Origin: Halobacteriaceae archaeon Tc-Br11_E2g27 | Lineage (GTDB): Archaea > Halobacteriota > Halobacteria > Halobacteriales > Haloarculaceae | Reading direction: 5' to 3' | DNA length: 13,305 nucleotides | NCBI GenBank assembly: GCA_001564135.1 | Contig: LKNH01000040.1 | Coordinates: 1-13,305, forward strand | Shown here: positions 1 to 6,361 of the stretch, one piece after another | Layout: each line of letters starts with the position of its first letter | Position numbering within the stretch: the stretch's first letter is position 1 | The notes under the pieces: generated by a model | What the model was told of the DNA's origin: nothing | Database searches by the model: none | Seen by the model: only the letters and a program-made list of their open reading frames with translations | Translations under genes and position numbers: made by a program

Positions 1-107
1 CCGTGAGCGATATCCTCGAGGGTAAGTTCCTCAGGAGTTGGGTCGAGTGGGTGAAACATTTTCCCGGAGTAGGTTCCAATCGGTCGTCCCCGAGATGAAT
101 TTGTCAT
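1..107 (-). CDS. HD-domain phosphohydrolase-like protein, 5' fragment
   Basis: Reading the minus strand from the ATG at 107-105 gives 35 codons without a stop, running off the left edge. The N terminus reads roughly MTNSSRGRPIGTYSGK, followed by MFHPLDPTPEELTLEDIAHG. The pattern (T-Y-S/T-G-K/R, then F-x-PLDP-x-P-x, then a (I/L)EDIAH element) is what I recall from the start of HD-superfamily phosphohydrolases of the YfbR/5'-deoxynucleotidase-like type, where the first HD-domain helix follows directly. The catalytic H...HD...D residues would lie outside the window, so activity cannot be judged. The ATG at 107 is preferred over the internal ATG at 59 because the T-Y-S-G-K element upstream of the internal Met is part of the family pattern. 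The gene diverges from the J-domain gene; the TATA-like stretch at 165-173 could serve both. The family call rests on pattern memory of a short fragment. Confidence 0.6.
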   Translation of the reverse strand, partial: MTNSSRGRPIGTYSGKMFHPLDPTPEELTLEDIAH

Positions 108-163
108 ACCAACCACTAGCCAAGCCGAAACAAAATGTTCACCGGTTGAAACCGGGTAACTGC

Positions 164-173
164 GTTTTTATAG
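164..173. promoter_or_regulatory. Shared TATA-like box between divergent genes
   Basis: The run GTTTTTATAG contains a TATA-like core. On the plus strand its centre is about 35 bases before the ATG at 204, which predicts a transcript with a very short leader. Read on the minus strand it is TATAAAA, about 60 bases before the ATG at 107, which would give a leader of about 35 bases. Haloarchaeal transcripts are often leaderless or short-leadered. The call rests on position and composition only. Confidence 0.4.
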
Positions 174-203
174 TTGAGAATCGAACACCAGTCAACCACC
201 TTG

Positions 204-1034
204 ATGGACCGGAGTTATTACGCTCTCCTTGGTGTCTCACCCGATGCGACTATCGAGGACATCAAAGTCGCATACCGGAAACAGCTTAAAAAGACGCATC
301 CCGACGTGAGCGAACGGGACGATGCCAGCGAGCGAACACAGCGGCTCATCGAAGCGAAATCGGTTCTCACTGACCCCGACGAGCGGGAGCTATATGACAG
401 ACTCGGGCACGACACGTATGTTGAGATTACGGACGGCGCATCCCACTCGCGTTCGCCGAGAGCTACATCTGACCACGGCGGACCAGCGGAGACTGCCCAA
501 CCGACTTCGGCAACAGGAAACGGGGAACCGACTGGTGCTCAGACAACTGAGAACAAAAGCGCTGGCAGAACCGCAACTTGGTACAACCGTGCCAATCAGC
601 ATGTTGGAAGCCCGAACTGGACAACCGGTGACAGCGAGGAGTGGCAAGCATGGACTGTCAACGGTGCGTACGCTGTTCGGCGAACTGATGACACCTTCCG
701 CTCTATTCTTTTTTCGAGTAAGTCGCTGGTGTTGCTTGCAGCAACGTTTCTCGTCTATCCAGTGTTGATTTTTGGTGCAATGATCCCTGAATTTCCACTT
801 GTGGCACGGATTCTTGTCGCCTTCTGTGCCATTTTCGTGATTGCCTTTCTTCAGAGCATTCCCGAAGTTGGAATTCTTGTGTTTGGTACGTGGTCCGTTA
901 TTCTCCCAATAGTACTTGTTACCGCTCAAATCCCACTCGTCTCACCGACTGGGATTTCGGTCCTCCTTGCAGTACTGTTTCCGCTCGGTCTATCGGCACT
1001 TACGAAACTGGTCATTCGACCGGTTCGTATTTGA
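204..1034 (+). CDS. Membrane-anchored J-domain (DnaJ-like) protein
   Basis: 276 residues from the ATG at 204. Residues 1-70 form a J domain: it opens MDRSYYALLGVSPDA, carries the HPD tripeptide at residues 32-34 that stimulates Hsp70/DnaK ATPase, and ends with a helix containing ERELYDRLGHD. Residues of about 75-150 are a polar, low-complexity Ser/Thr/Gly/Glu linker without the Gly/Phe region or zinc-binding CxxCxGxG repeats of true DnaJ, so this is not the general chaperone DnaJ. Residues of about 174-270 contain four hydrophobic segments (about 174-193, 198-218, 221-242, 250-270), suggesting a membrane anchor that would bring DnaK to the membrane. An upstream TTG at 174 is in frame, but the ATG at 204 puts the start exactly at the J-domain sequence and close behind the TATA-like box. 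The gene converges on the surface-protein gene with a 15-base gap. The client is unknown. Confidence 0.85.
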   Translation: MDRSYYALLGVSPDATIEDIKVAYRKQLKKTHPDVSERDDASERTQRLIEAKSVLTDPDERELYDRLGHDTYVEITDGASHSRSPRATSDHGGPAETAQPTSATGNGEPTGAQTTENKSAGRTATWYNRANQHVGSPNWTTGDSEEWQAWTVNGAYAVRRTDDTFRSILFSSKSLVLLAATFLVYPVLIFGAMIPEFPLVARILVAFCAIFVIAFLQSIPEVGILVFGTWSVILPIVLVTAQIPLVSPTGISVLLAVLFPLGLSALTKLVIRPVRI

Positions 1035-1049
1035 TAGGAGAAAATGCAA

Positions 1050-3062
1050 CTAGCTATCGTCGAATTCTATCAAGCCAAGACCAATATCGAGTGGCGTATT
1101 GAGGGCACGATCATGGTAGAGTGGGTTCGAAACATCCACCTCAAGCACCTTCGTATAATCTTCTGTATTAATTTCAATGATTTGAGTACCGGTAGTTGGT
1201 GTGTCCCAGGTGAGACTCACCTCCGTTGATTCATTCACATCGAGTTCTTCCGTCTCTACATCCAGAATTGCGTTAGAGCCTCCGGCTGTAAGAGTGATAG
1301 ATTGCTCTCCGTCTTCGGTTCCAGAGTTATTGATTGTCGGTTGCAGTGTTAACGGTTGCCCGGGTACAATTGATTCCTGTACACTGATATCCTCCTCCAT
1401 CTCGAAAAAGTCCGAGGTTTCGGTAACGTTCAATCCCTCATCGGTAATATTCACAGAGGCATTGTCCACGTCATGTGACCCAACCGCTGCATAGATTTCA
1501 TCAATATCTGTGTTTGGTGGTTCCCACTGGAACTCTTCTTCGTGTGAATCCTTAGATTCTATCACGCCAATATATTCACTGGATAGCGAACCGATGAGAT
1601 TTAATGTCTCATTGAATTCATAATACAGCGCGATCGCGTTACCTGACTCTGAATCCACATTGCCGACGTTCTCTATCTCAACGGTGAGGTTCGTCTCATT
1701 ACCCTTCGTCAAGTCGTATGAGCTGTTTTCAAATGAAATCTCCAAGTCGGCAGGCATATACTCACCGGAGTTGGGCATGTTGGCAGCACAGATTTCTAAA
1801 TATTCGATAACTCCATCGGAATCTGCTGAATTAATATTTTCATCATATGAAATAAGACACAGTGGAACATCTGAATGGGATTCGTTCAGTTCAAATTCAA
1901 CATAATCATTAGTCCTATCGTAGTCATCAATTTCCACAGGACTAGTTGCATCCTCGTGGACTACGTTTTCTTCGTTGGGATTAATATCAAACCACTCTGG
2001 ATTACCTCTGGGTGGCTGATCTGGATTGTTACTCTGACCTAAACGGAGCCATTCTCCTCTTTCTTCATCGTAATATGCCAGTTGCCATTTTTGGTTTTGA
2101 AATGCAGCCTCATTTTCCTCTGTTGGGTTTGCAAAAAACCCATTTTCAGTACCAGTAATTGAGGCATTGTCATTAAAGCGGTTAAATCCTTCTGAGATGT
2201 CTTCTGCAGGCCCTGCGTAGAGGATTTGGTTTTCTGCATATCCGGATAGTTGTTCTTCAGTCCCTACCTGATTAAATTTCATCTTCACCAGTTCAGCTGC
2301 CGAGTCCGTCTCGACACTATCGGGTGACTCAGTCATCCCCTCCTTTGCATACACCTCCCAGGCCTCGTAGAACTCCGTCTCGATGCTCACTGTAATATTG
2401 ACGGGCGCAATGAAATCACCCTCTCCCATATAGCTCCATTTGGGCGATAAAAGCGATTCAATCTCCTCCGTAAACGTTTGACTCCCGTCTGTGTTGCTAC
2501 TCGCAGTAATTTCTTGACCCGGGCGGATATCGGGCATTTCGGTTGTATCCACAAAGTCAAAATCAACCATGGTTCCATCGTAATCAAACGGTGGGTCGTT
2601 CAGCATCGTTGAAAAGGCCCCCTCTTGCCGAATCAGTGCACCCCCCTGATACGCTATGACCTCACCGTCGCTCGCTGTGTGTCGTACCGTTCCCACAGCA
2701 AACTCAGTACTGTTGACCTCTTCACTTGCCTGTAAATAACCCGTATCCTCCGTCGTTTCTACAGACACATTGACAATCCCATGGTCGGACTCTGTCTCTA
2801 CAGTATCAGCATCTGTATCGGGGAAGCTAAATGTAGTCCCGGTGTCAACGCTGCTCCCAGTTATTTCGGCCAGCCTATCGTCCATCTCCACCATTGCATC
2901 CTGCGTTATCCTCTCTTCAGTCTCGCCACCGAAATTATCCATAACAAACATTCCGAATCCAAACAGGCTCATCGCCATAATAAACGAAAGCGAGATAACG
3001 AGCACGGTCCCGTACACTTCTGACACTGACCTGTCATCCGATTTCAAAGGTTTAGTGGACAT
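1050..3062 (-). CDS. DUF7289-like surface protein with CARDB-like domains
   Basis: 670 residues. The N terminus has a short charged stretch (KSDDR, residues 7-11), then SVSEVYGTVLVISLSF and a single hydrophobic helix (about residues 16-41). This resembles archaeal pilin-like class III signals and the haloarchaeal DUF7289 family, whose members start this way. I do not see a clear canonical [K/R][G/A] cleavage site, so the helix may simply anchor the protein. The rest is very acidic and predicted extracellular. Residues of about 437-548 and 556-643 look like two CARDB/APHP-type beta domains (for example LTVEIENVGNVDSESG and LTLQPTINNSGTEDGEQ). I count 14 N-x-S/T sequons, consistent with a glycosylated envelope protein. 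The gene is conspicuously AT-rich (18 of 60 bases G/C at 1801-1860). It stands alone and converges on the J-domain gene. Function unknown; envelope structure or adhesion is an inference. Confidence 0.7.
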   Translation of the reverse strand: MSTKPLKSDDRSVSEVYGTVLVISLSFIMAMSLFGFGMFVMDNFGGETEERITQDAMVEMDDRLAEITGSSVDTGTTFSFPDTDADTVETESDHGIVNVSVETTEDTGYLQASEEVNSTEFAVGTVRHTASDGEVIAYQGGALIRQEGAFSTMLNDPPFDYDGTMVDFDFVDTTEMPDIRPGQEITASSNTDGSQTFTEEIESLLSPKWSYMGEGDFIAPVNITVSIETEFYEAWEVYAKEGMTESPDSVETDSAAELVKMKFNQVGTEEQLSGYAENQILYAGPAEDISEGFNRFNDNASITGTENGFFANPTEENEAAFQNQKWQLAYYDEERGEWLRLGQSNNPDQPPRGNPEWFDINPNEENVVHEDATSPVEIDDYDRTNDYVEFELNESHSDVPLCLISYDENINSADSDGVIEYLEICAANMPNSGEYMPADLEISFENSSYDLTKGNETNLTVEIENVGNVDSESGNAIALYYEFNETLNLIGSLSSEYIGVIESKDSHEEEFQWEPPNTDIDEIYAAVGSHDVDNASVNITDEGLNVTETSDFFEMEEDISVQESIVPGQPLTLQPTINNSGTEDGEQSITLTAGGSNAILDVETEELDVNESTEVSLTWDTPTTGTQIIEINTEDYTKVLEVDVSNPLYHDRALNTPLDIGLGLIEFDDS

Positions 3063-3096
3063 GTCGATGTATTGAATGCTAGTTTAGTCTTTGGTT

Positions 3097-3108
3097 ACAT
3101 TGTAATGT
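3097..3108. promoter_or_regulatory. Interrupted palindrome upstream of surface-protein gene
   Basis: ACATT-GT-AATGT forms two 5-base inverted arms around a 2-base spacer, 35-46 bases upstream of the ATG at 3062 in a strongly AT-rich region. It is near where a basal promoter or operator would be expected, and a TAAAC-like stretch lies at about 3081-3087. Function as a protein-binding site is inferred from symmetry and position. Confidence 0.25.
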
Positions 3109-3122
3109 TATTTACTCCATAA

Positions 3123-3136
3123 TATCAATATTGATA
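3123..3136. promoter_or_regulatory. 14-base perfect palindrome, candidate operator
   Basis: TATCAATATTGATA equals its own reverse complement over all 14 bases. It lies 61-74 bases upstream of the surface-protein start and about 138 bases beyond the end of the DUF7122-type gene. With the imperfect palindrome at 3097-3108 it makes a paired arrangement with centres about 27 bases apart. Dimeric winged-helix or HTH regulators of archaea bind such sites, but in AT-rich DNA short palindromes also arise by chance. The remainder of 3063-3274 shows no convincing gene. Confidence 0.3.
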
Positions 3137-3274
3137 ATCTGAATTGGGGAACGTCACTATCTTCAGTCTTGATTGATACGCGTAGGAAACGCCCAGGGAC
3201 TGACATTCAGCAGTCAAAAAGGCACTTATGGAGAAATAAAATGGAGGATACCAATCTGAGAGTTTTACTCCTGG

Positions 3275-3787
3275 TTATAGCTCACGCTGACGCCCTTTCG
3301 GTACCATCGAACGGAGTTCGCCGTAAACGTACAGCGCAACGCCTATCGGTTCATCAGCTCCTGCAATCTCGTGGGTCACAATGAGATATCCCCAGTCGCC
3401 ATCCCAGTCAAGGTCTTGGTCATGGCCAGCAAGGAACGTACTTGCTTCGCTCCGCGAGAGCTGTATCTGATTTTTCGTGGCATGGTGACCAAATCGCTGG
3501 ATTGCTTCGAGCGTTGGCTTCCAGTGTTCCTGTCGCGTTCTGAGTGCCGTCATCCCCAACCCTTCGACAGGGCTTGGTGACGGGACATCCCCGTAGAATA
3601 CCCATATTTTTCCTGCACCACGCTCCCAGAAGGTGTATTCGTCGAATACTGTTGGTTCGATTCCGAACCGCTCATCCCACCACTCAAGCACTTCCTGTCG
3701 CGTAGCCCGACCGGCCACAGCTCGCTCGGCGTCGGTTTCTGGTAATCGGTCGAAACGACTTCCGACGTTTTCTTCCTTTTCTGTCAT
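3275..3787 (-). CDS. DUF7122-type protein, RNA-methyltransferase partner
   Basis: 170 residues, soluble, no signal or membrane segment. It matches my recollection of the haloarchaeal DUF7122 family along its whole length: an N-terminal block with LPETDAERAVAGRATRQEVL and EWWDERFGI, a central FWERGAGKIWVF and EGLGMTALRTRQEHWKPT, and a C-terminal WDGDWGYLIVTHEIAGADEP then YGELRSMVPKGRQREL. The organisation resembles the RNA-binding (PUA-like) C-terminal extension carried by RsmF/NSUN-type m5C methyltransferases in other organisms. Its ATG (3787-3785) overlaps the TGA of the methyltransferase as ATGA, so the two are translationally coupled. I infer that the pair is a split version of a methyltransferase plus RNA-binding module and that this protein helps dock the RNA. 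No catalytic residues are evident. The start is well fixed by the overlap. Confidence 0.75.
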   Translation of the reverse strand: MTEKEENVGSRFDRLPETDAERAVAGRATRQEVLEWWDERFGIEPTVFDEYTFWERGAGKIWVFYGDVPSPSPVEGLGMTALRTRQEHWKPTLEAIQRFGHHATKNQIQLSRSEASTFLAGHDQDLDWDGDWGYLIVTHEIAGADEPIGVALYVYGELRSMVPKGRQREL

Positions 3788-4740
3788 GGGTCGGCCACCA
3801 CCAATTTTGCACAGAAAAACCCGCCAGTGTCGTTGTGATGCGGGTAGATTCGTTTGGCATGTTTCACTGCTGGGTCATACTCCTCGCCGTTCCACTCAGT
3901 GACGCCTTGTTTACTCTCCAGTGGAATCTCGAATGGAACAAGCTTGCATGGTTCATTCTCAAGCGCGTACGTGAGGACTTCCTCGTTTTCCTCTGGTGCA
4001 AACGTACAGGTGGAGTAGACAACTGTCCCGCCAGGACGCGTTGTCTGGATTGCTCGACGGAGAATACCCTTCTGAACACCGACGATGGATTCGACGTGCT
4101 CGTACGTCCACTCTTCAAGTACATCTGGATTTTTTCGAACGGTTCCCTCACACGAGCAGGGTACGTCCACAAGCGCATGGTCATACAGTTCTCCATCGAA
4201 CGGCTTTAGCGAGTGGTTTCGGGCATCTTCATTCGTCACTGCAACGTTCGTCACGCCGAGTCGTTCGGTATTTGAGCGAAGTGAGGAGAGTCGGCCAAGG
4301 TTGTTGTCAGTGGCCACAACAATTCCGGTATCTTCCATCATCGCAGCCAACTGCGTCGTCTTGCTACCGGGCGCCGCACAGGCGTCCCAGACACGGTTGC
4401 CAGGGTTTGGGTCCAGAACCATTGCCGGAATTGCAGAGACTTCCTCCTGTCCGTGTATCCAGCCATGGACGTACGGCCAGTTTGCGCCAGGCTGTTCGTC
4501 AGGAAAGACCAACACCGCTTTATTCCAGTCGGCTTGCTCGTAAGCGATTCCCTCTGCATCGAGCGCTGTCTTTGCCTGTTCGATTGTCGCCTTGATGCTG
4601 TTGACTCGGACGACAGACGGAAGCGGGCGCTGACAGGCAGCATAGAACGCATCGATATCGTCGATGAGCGGCTCATACCGCTCTAATACTTTCATTGGTG
4701 CTCGTTTGATTCGTGCTGGTTTGTTCGTTTCGACTCTCAA
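3784..4740 (-). CDS. NOL1/NOP2/Sun family RNA m5C methyltransferase
   Basis: 318 residues from the ATG at 4740. The protein should transfer a methyl group from S-adenosylmethionine to C5 of a cytosine in tRNA or rRNA. Visible motifs: an N-terminal PLPSVVRVN element (residues 39-47), HGWIHGQEEVSAIPAMVL, the SAM-binding DACAAPGSKTTQLA (119-132), motif IV DVPCSCEG (192-199, Cys195, which helps release product) and motif VI YSTCTF (242-247, Cys245, the expected nucleophile). Both family cysteines are present, so it should be active. It lacks a C-terminal PUA domain; the following DUF7122-type gene, overlapping by ATGA, may supply one. The 15-base gap to the upstream flavoprotein gene implies an operon. 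An internal ATG at 4695 (MKVLERYEPLIDD) is an alternative start, and I cannot exclude it. Target RNA position is unknown. Confidence 0.9.
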   Translation of the reverse strand: MRVETNKPARIKRAPMKVLERYEPLIDDIDAFYAACQRPLPSVVRVNSIKATIEQAKTALDAEGIAYEQADWNKAVLVFPDEQPGANWPYVHGWIHGQEEVSAIPAMVLDPNPGNRVWDACAAPGSKTTQLAAMMEDTGIVVATDNNLGRLSSLRSNTERLGVTNVAVTNEDARNHSLKPFDGELYDHALVDVPCSCEGTVRKNPDVLEEWTYEHVESIVGVQKGILRRAIQTTRPGGTVVYSTCTFAPEENEEVLTYALENEPCKLVPFEIPLESKQGVTEWNGEEYDPAVKHAKRIYPHHNDTGGFFCAKLVVADP

Positions 4741-4755
4741 AGGACAGCAGCCAAC

Positions 4756-5841
4756 TTAATCCCGAACGAACATCGCTTCCAATTGCTCGCGGGAAAACAA
4801 TGATGTCGGTCGGTCCATATGAACTCCAATTTCGCCTTCAAATAGTTTCATTCCCTGCTTTTGTACCACCTTCGGCAACGAGTAGCCGGCGCGGACAAGC
4901 TTTCCAAGCTGGATATCTTGTAGCAACTCCGCTCGCCATGCTTGTTCGTAGTCCGCTAGCGTTTCCGGTGCCTCGGGGTCGATTGTCTCCGCTGCGCAAT
5001 CAGCAGCAGTCATTCCGTAGAGGATTCCGCCGCCAGTAAATGGCTTGTTCTGGCCAGCCGCGTCACCAACCAGAAAGACTCGGCCACTTGTGGTCTGCTC
5101 CGGTGGTCCTATTGGAATCAATCCTGAGCACCGACGGTCCGTGTCGACACCGTACTCGTCGGTGAATTCCTCAAATCGATCGCTGACGTCTGCTTTTGGT
5201 GGGGCAGCCAACCCGTATTCGACACCTGCTTCGCCCCGTGGTATCCGCCAGGCGAAAAACCGAGGGACGGTCAGATGGACATCAACGAACTCGTCATGGT
5301 CGGGCGTGTCATCGAAGCCGAGCACCCCATGGAGCAACTCCTCAGGTTCAGGCAACCCAGCAGTTCGTCTCACGCGGGATTGTGGTCCATCACACCCAGC
5401 GACGAGTCGTGCGTGGTGGGTTTCGACGCCGTTCGGTCCGCGAACTTCGACGGCAACTCTGTCTCGGTATTCGGAAAGTCCTACGACAGTGTGGTGCTCT
5501 TTGATATCGGCTCCGGCGTTTCGCGCTGCATCCGCGAGCACTCTGTCGAGTTCCACGCGGTCAATGACATTCGAAATAACTGTCGACTTATGAAACTGGT
5601 ATGATTCGCTCTGTGGACCATCAGTGTGGAACCGAGCCCCACGAATTTCGTTCTGAAATAGTCGGTCGTGGGCTGTTTCGGGTACGAACTCCCAGATGTC
5701 AGTGCTGACGTGGCCAGAGCATGCGAGGGGCTCACCAACTACCCCTTGTTCGAAGGCGACCACATCGAAGTCCCGTTCGGCCATCCGACGTGCCAGTCGG
5801 GAGCCAGCTGGACCGGCACCGACAACGATGAGGTCGTGCAT
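4756..5841 (-). CDS. Geranylgeranyl reductase family FAD-dependent oxidoreductase
   Basis: 361 residues. Residues 1-30 form a Rossmann fold with VVGAGPAGSRLARRMAERDF (GxGxxG at 8-13). Further family marks are GEPLACSGHVS (36-46), GCDGPQSRVRRTAG (149-162), PRFFAWRIP (193-201, matching the PxxYxWxFP substrate-pocket motif with Tyr to Phe and Phe to Ile changes), and the second FAD contact VGDAAGQNKPFTGGGI (258-273). Members reduce double bonds of geranylgeranyl chains in archaeal ether lipids, or of the menaquinone side chain. Haloarchaea make both saturated diether lipids and partly reduced menaquinones, so the substrate cannot be fixed from sequence. It is the first gene of a minus-strand operon with the RNA methyltransferase and the DUF7122-type gene, and diverges from the nuo cluster. 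No membrane helix is evident; peripheral membrane association is likely. Confidence 0.85.
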   Translation of the reverse strand: MHDLIVVGAGPAGSRLARRMAERDFDVVAFEQGVVGEPLACSGHVSTDIWEFVPETAHDRLFQNEIRGARFHTDGPQSESYQFHKSTVISNVIDRVELDRVLADAARNAGADIKEHHTVVGLSEYRDRVAVEVRGPNGVETHHARLVAGCDGPQSRVRRTAGLPEPEELLHGVLGFDDTPDHDEFVDVHLTVPRFFAWRIPRGEAGVEYGLAAPPKADVSDRFEEFTDEYGVDTDRRCSGLIPIGPPEQTTSGRVFLVGDAAGQNKPFTGGGILYGMTAADCAAETIDPEAPETLADYEQAWRAELLQDIQLGKLVRAGYSLPKVVQKQGMKLFEGEIGVHMDRPTSLFSREQLEAMFVRD

Positions 5842-5860
5842 ACCTGAGCATAGCCCTCAT

Positions 5861-5870
5861 GTCGTATAGC
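5861..5870 (-). promoter_or_regulatory. TATA-like box for the reductase operon
   Basis: On the minus strand this reads GCTATACGAC. The TATA core is 24-27 bases upstream of the ATG at 5841, the spacing expected for a leaderless haloarchaeal transcript starting at or next to the start codon. No Shine-Dalgarno sequence precedes that ATG, which fits a leaderless start. Confidence 0.4.
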
Positions 5871-5922
5871 ATTCACGATTATCCATATATTGCCTGCCAG
5901 TACCAACGATTGGGTAATCCTA

Positions 5923-5990
5923 CTGGACGGAAGCTATTAAATAATCTCGCCATCCTGGGGTGGCGAGTATGTGAACGAAGTTCCGTCCGG
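5923..5990. repeat. Nested inverted repeats in the divergent promoter region
   Basis: The outer arms 5923-5932 (CTGGACGGAA) and 5981-5990 (TTCCGTCCGG) pair over 10 positions, one of them G-U. Inside, 5946-5954 and 5959-5967 (CTCGCCATC / GGTGGCGAG) pair over 9 positions, one G-U, around a CTGG loop. The 13-base stretch between the arms on the left contains an AT-rich TATTAAATAAT. The upstream bases 5897-5902 (CCAGTA) can pair instead with 5921-5926 (TACTGG), which would disrupt the outer stem, and 5894-5898 (CTGCC) can pair with 5989-5993 (GGCAG). This could be a structured leader or small RNA, or a symmetrical operator around a promoter core. The remaining bases of the 256-base gap (5842-6097) hold no recognisable gene. 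Confidence 0.45.
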
Positions 5991-6025
5991 CAGAATAAGG
6001 ACTAGTTACTCTCTGGTCCTATCGG

Positions 6026-6033
6026 ATTAATAA
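6026..6033 (+). promoter_or_regulatory. Candidate TATA element for the nuo operon
   Basis: ATTAATAA lies about 65-72 bases before the nuoJ1 ATG and would place transcription start near 6055, giving a leader of about 40 bases with a GGTAGGA stretch (6080-6086) 11 bases before the ATG. A second AT-rich spot at 6063-6070 is less TATA-like but nearer. The choice is weak without transcript data. Confidence 0.2.
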
Positions 6034-6097
6034 CTCTTCCAGGAAGGCGAACAAAAGGGGAATCTTCAAAAGCACTCCGGTAGGATTTCCACTAAGG

Positions 6098-6361
6098 ATG
6101 GTACTGGAGACACTCGCATTTGGGCTCTTCGCCCTCGTGACAGTCGGCGCCAGTCTTGGAGTCGTCCTCGTACGGGACGTCTGGCATTCGGCCCTGTTTC
6201 TCGGTCTTGCGCTTTCGAGCGTCGCAATTCATTATGTGATGCTCAGCGCCGAGTTCCTGGCCGTCATCCAGATCTTGGTTTACATCGGTGGCGTCCTCGT
6301 TCTCATCACCTTCGGTGTGATGTTGACGCGGCCGGATGAGGCCGCGGAGGTGCAAGCATGA
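6098..6361 (+). CDS. nuoJ1: NADH dehydrogenase-like complex subunit J1 (N-terminal half)
   Basis: 87 residues corresponding to the N-terminal half of NuoJ/ND6, a core membrane-arm subunit that helps couple quinone reduction to proton translocation. Three hydrophobic helices are visible: about residues 3-24, 29-50 and 53-75. The third carries the family hallmark AVIQILVYIGGVLVLITFGVML. The protein ends with a short acidic tail (PDEAAEVQA). Its TGA overlaps the ATG of the next gene as ATGA, so the two halves are made in sequence by coupled translation. A two-gene NuoJ is how haloarchaeal clusters are annotated as I recall, so this is not a fresh frameshift. It is the first gene of the cluster here; the expected upstream nuoA, B, CD, H and I are absent. 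The start codon is supported by the hydrophobic N terminus beginning directly after it. Confidence 0.9.
   Translation: MVLETLAFGLFALVTVGASLGVVLVRDVWHSALFLGLALSSVAIHYVMLSAEFLAVIQILVYIGGVLVLITFGVMLTRPDEAAEVQA

Noticed and set aside
174..203. TTG at 174 as the start of the J-domain protein
   Set aside because: The ten extra residues have no family match; the ATG at 204 starts the J domain directly and fits the TATA spacing.
390..929. Long minus-strand open frame (179 codons) under the J-domain gene
   Set aside because: It is antisense to a recognisable protein, and its translation is low-complexity with no family pattern.
3169..3384. Small plus-strand gene upstream and antisense of the DUF7122-type gene
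   Set aside because: About half of it overlaps the conserved DUF7122-type coding region, and the peptide is basic, unlike haloarchaeal proteins.
3996..4595. 199-codon plus-strand frame over the RNA methyltransferase
   Set aside because: Arg/Ser/His-rich composition typical of an antisense shadow; the opposite strand has clear catalytic motifs.
5045..5593. 182-codon plus-strand frame over the flavoprotein
   Set aside because: Ser/Arg/Pro-rich shadow; FAD motifs lie on the minus strand.
5923..5990. tRNA gene
   Set aside because: No cloverleaf, T-loop GTTCRA or D-arm pattern; the element is one long nested stem.
5897..5990. Insertion-sequence remnant or MITE bounded by inverted repeats
   Set aside because: No flanking target duplication or transposase trace, and the arms are short; a regulatory or RNA reading fits better, though a genome-wide copy search would decide.
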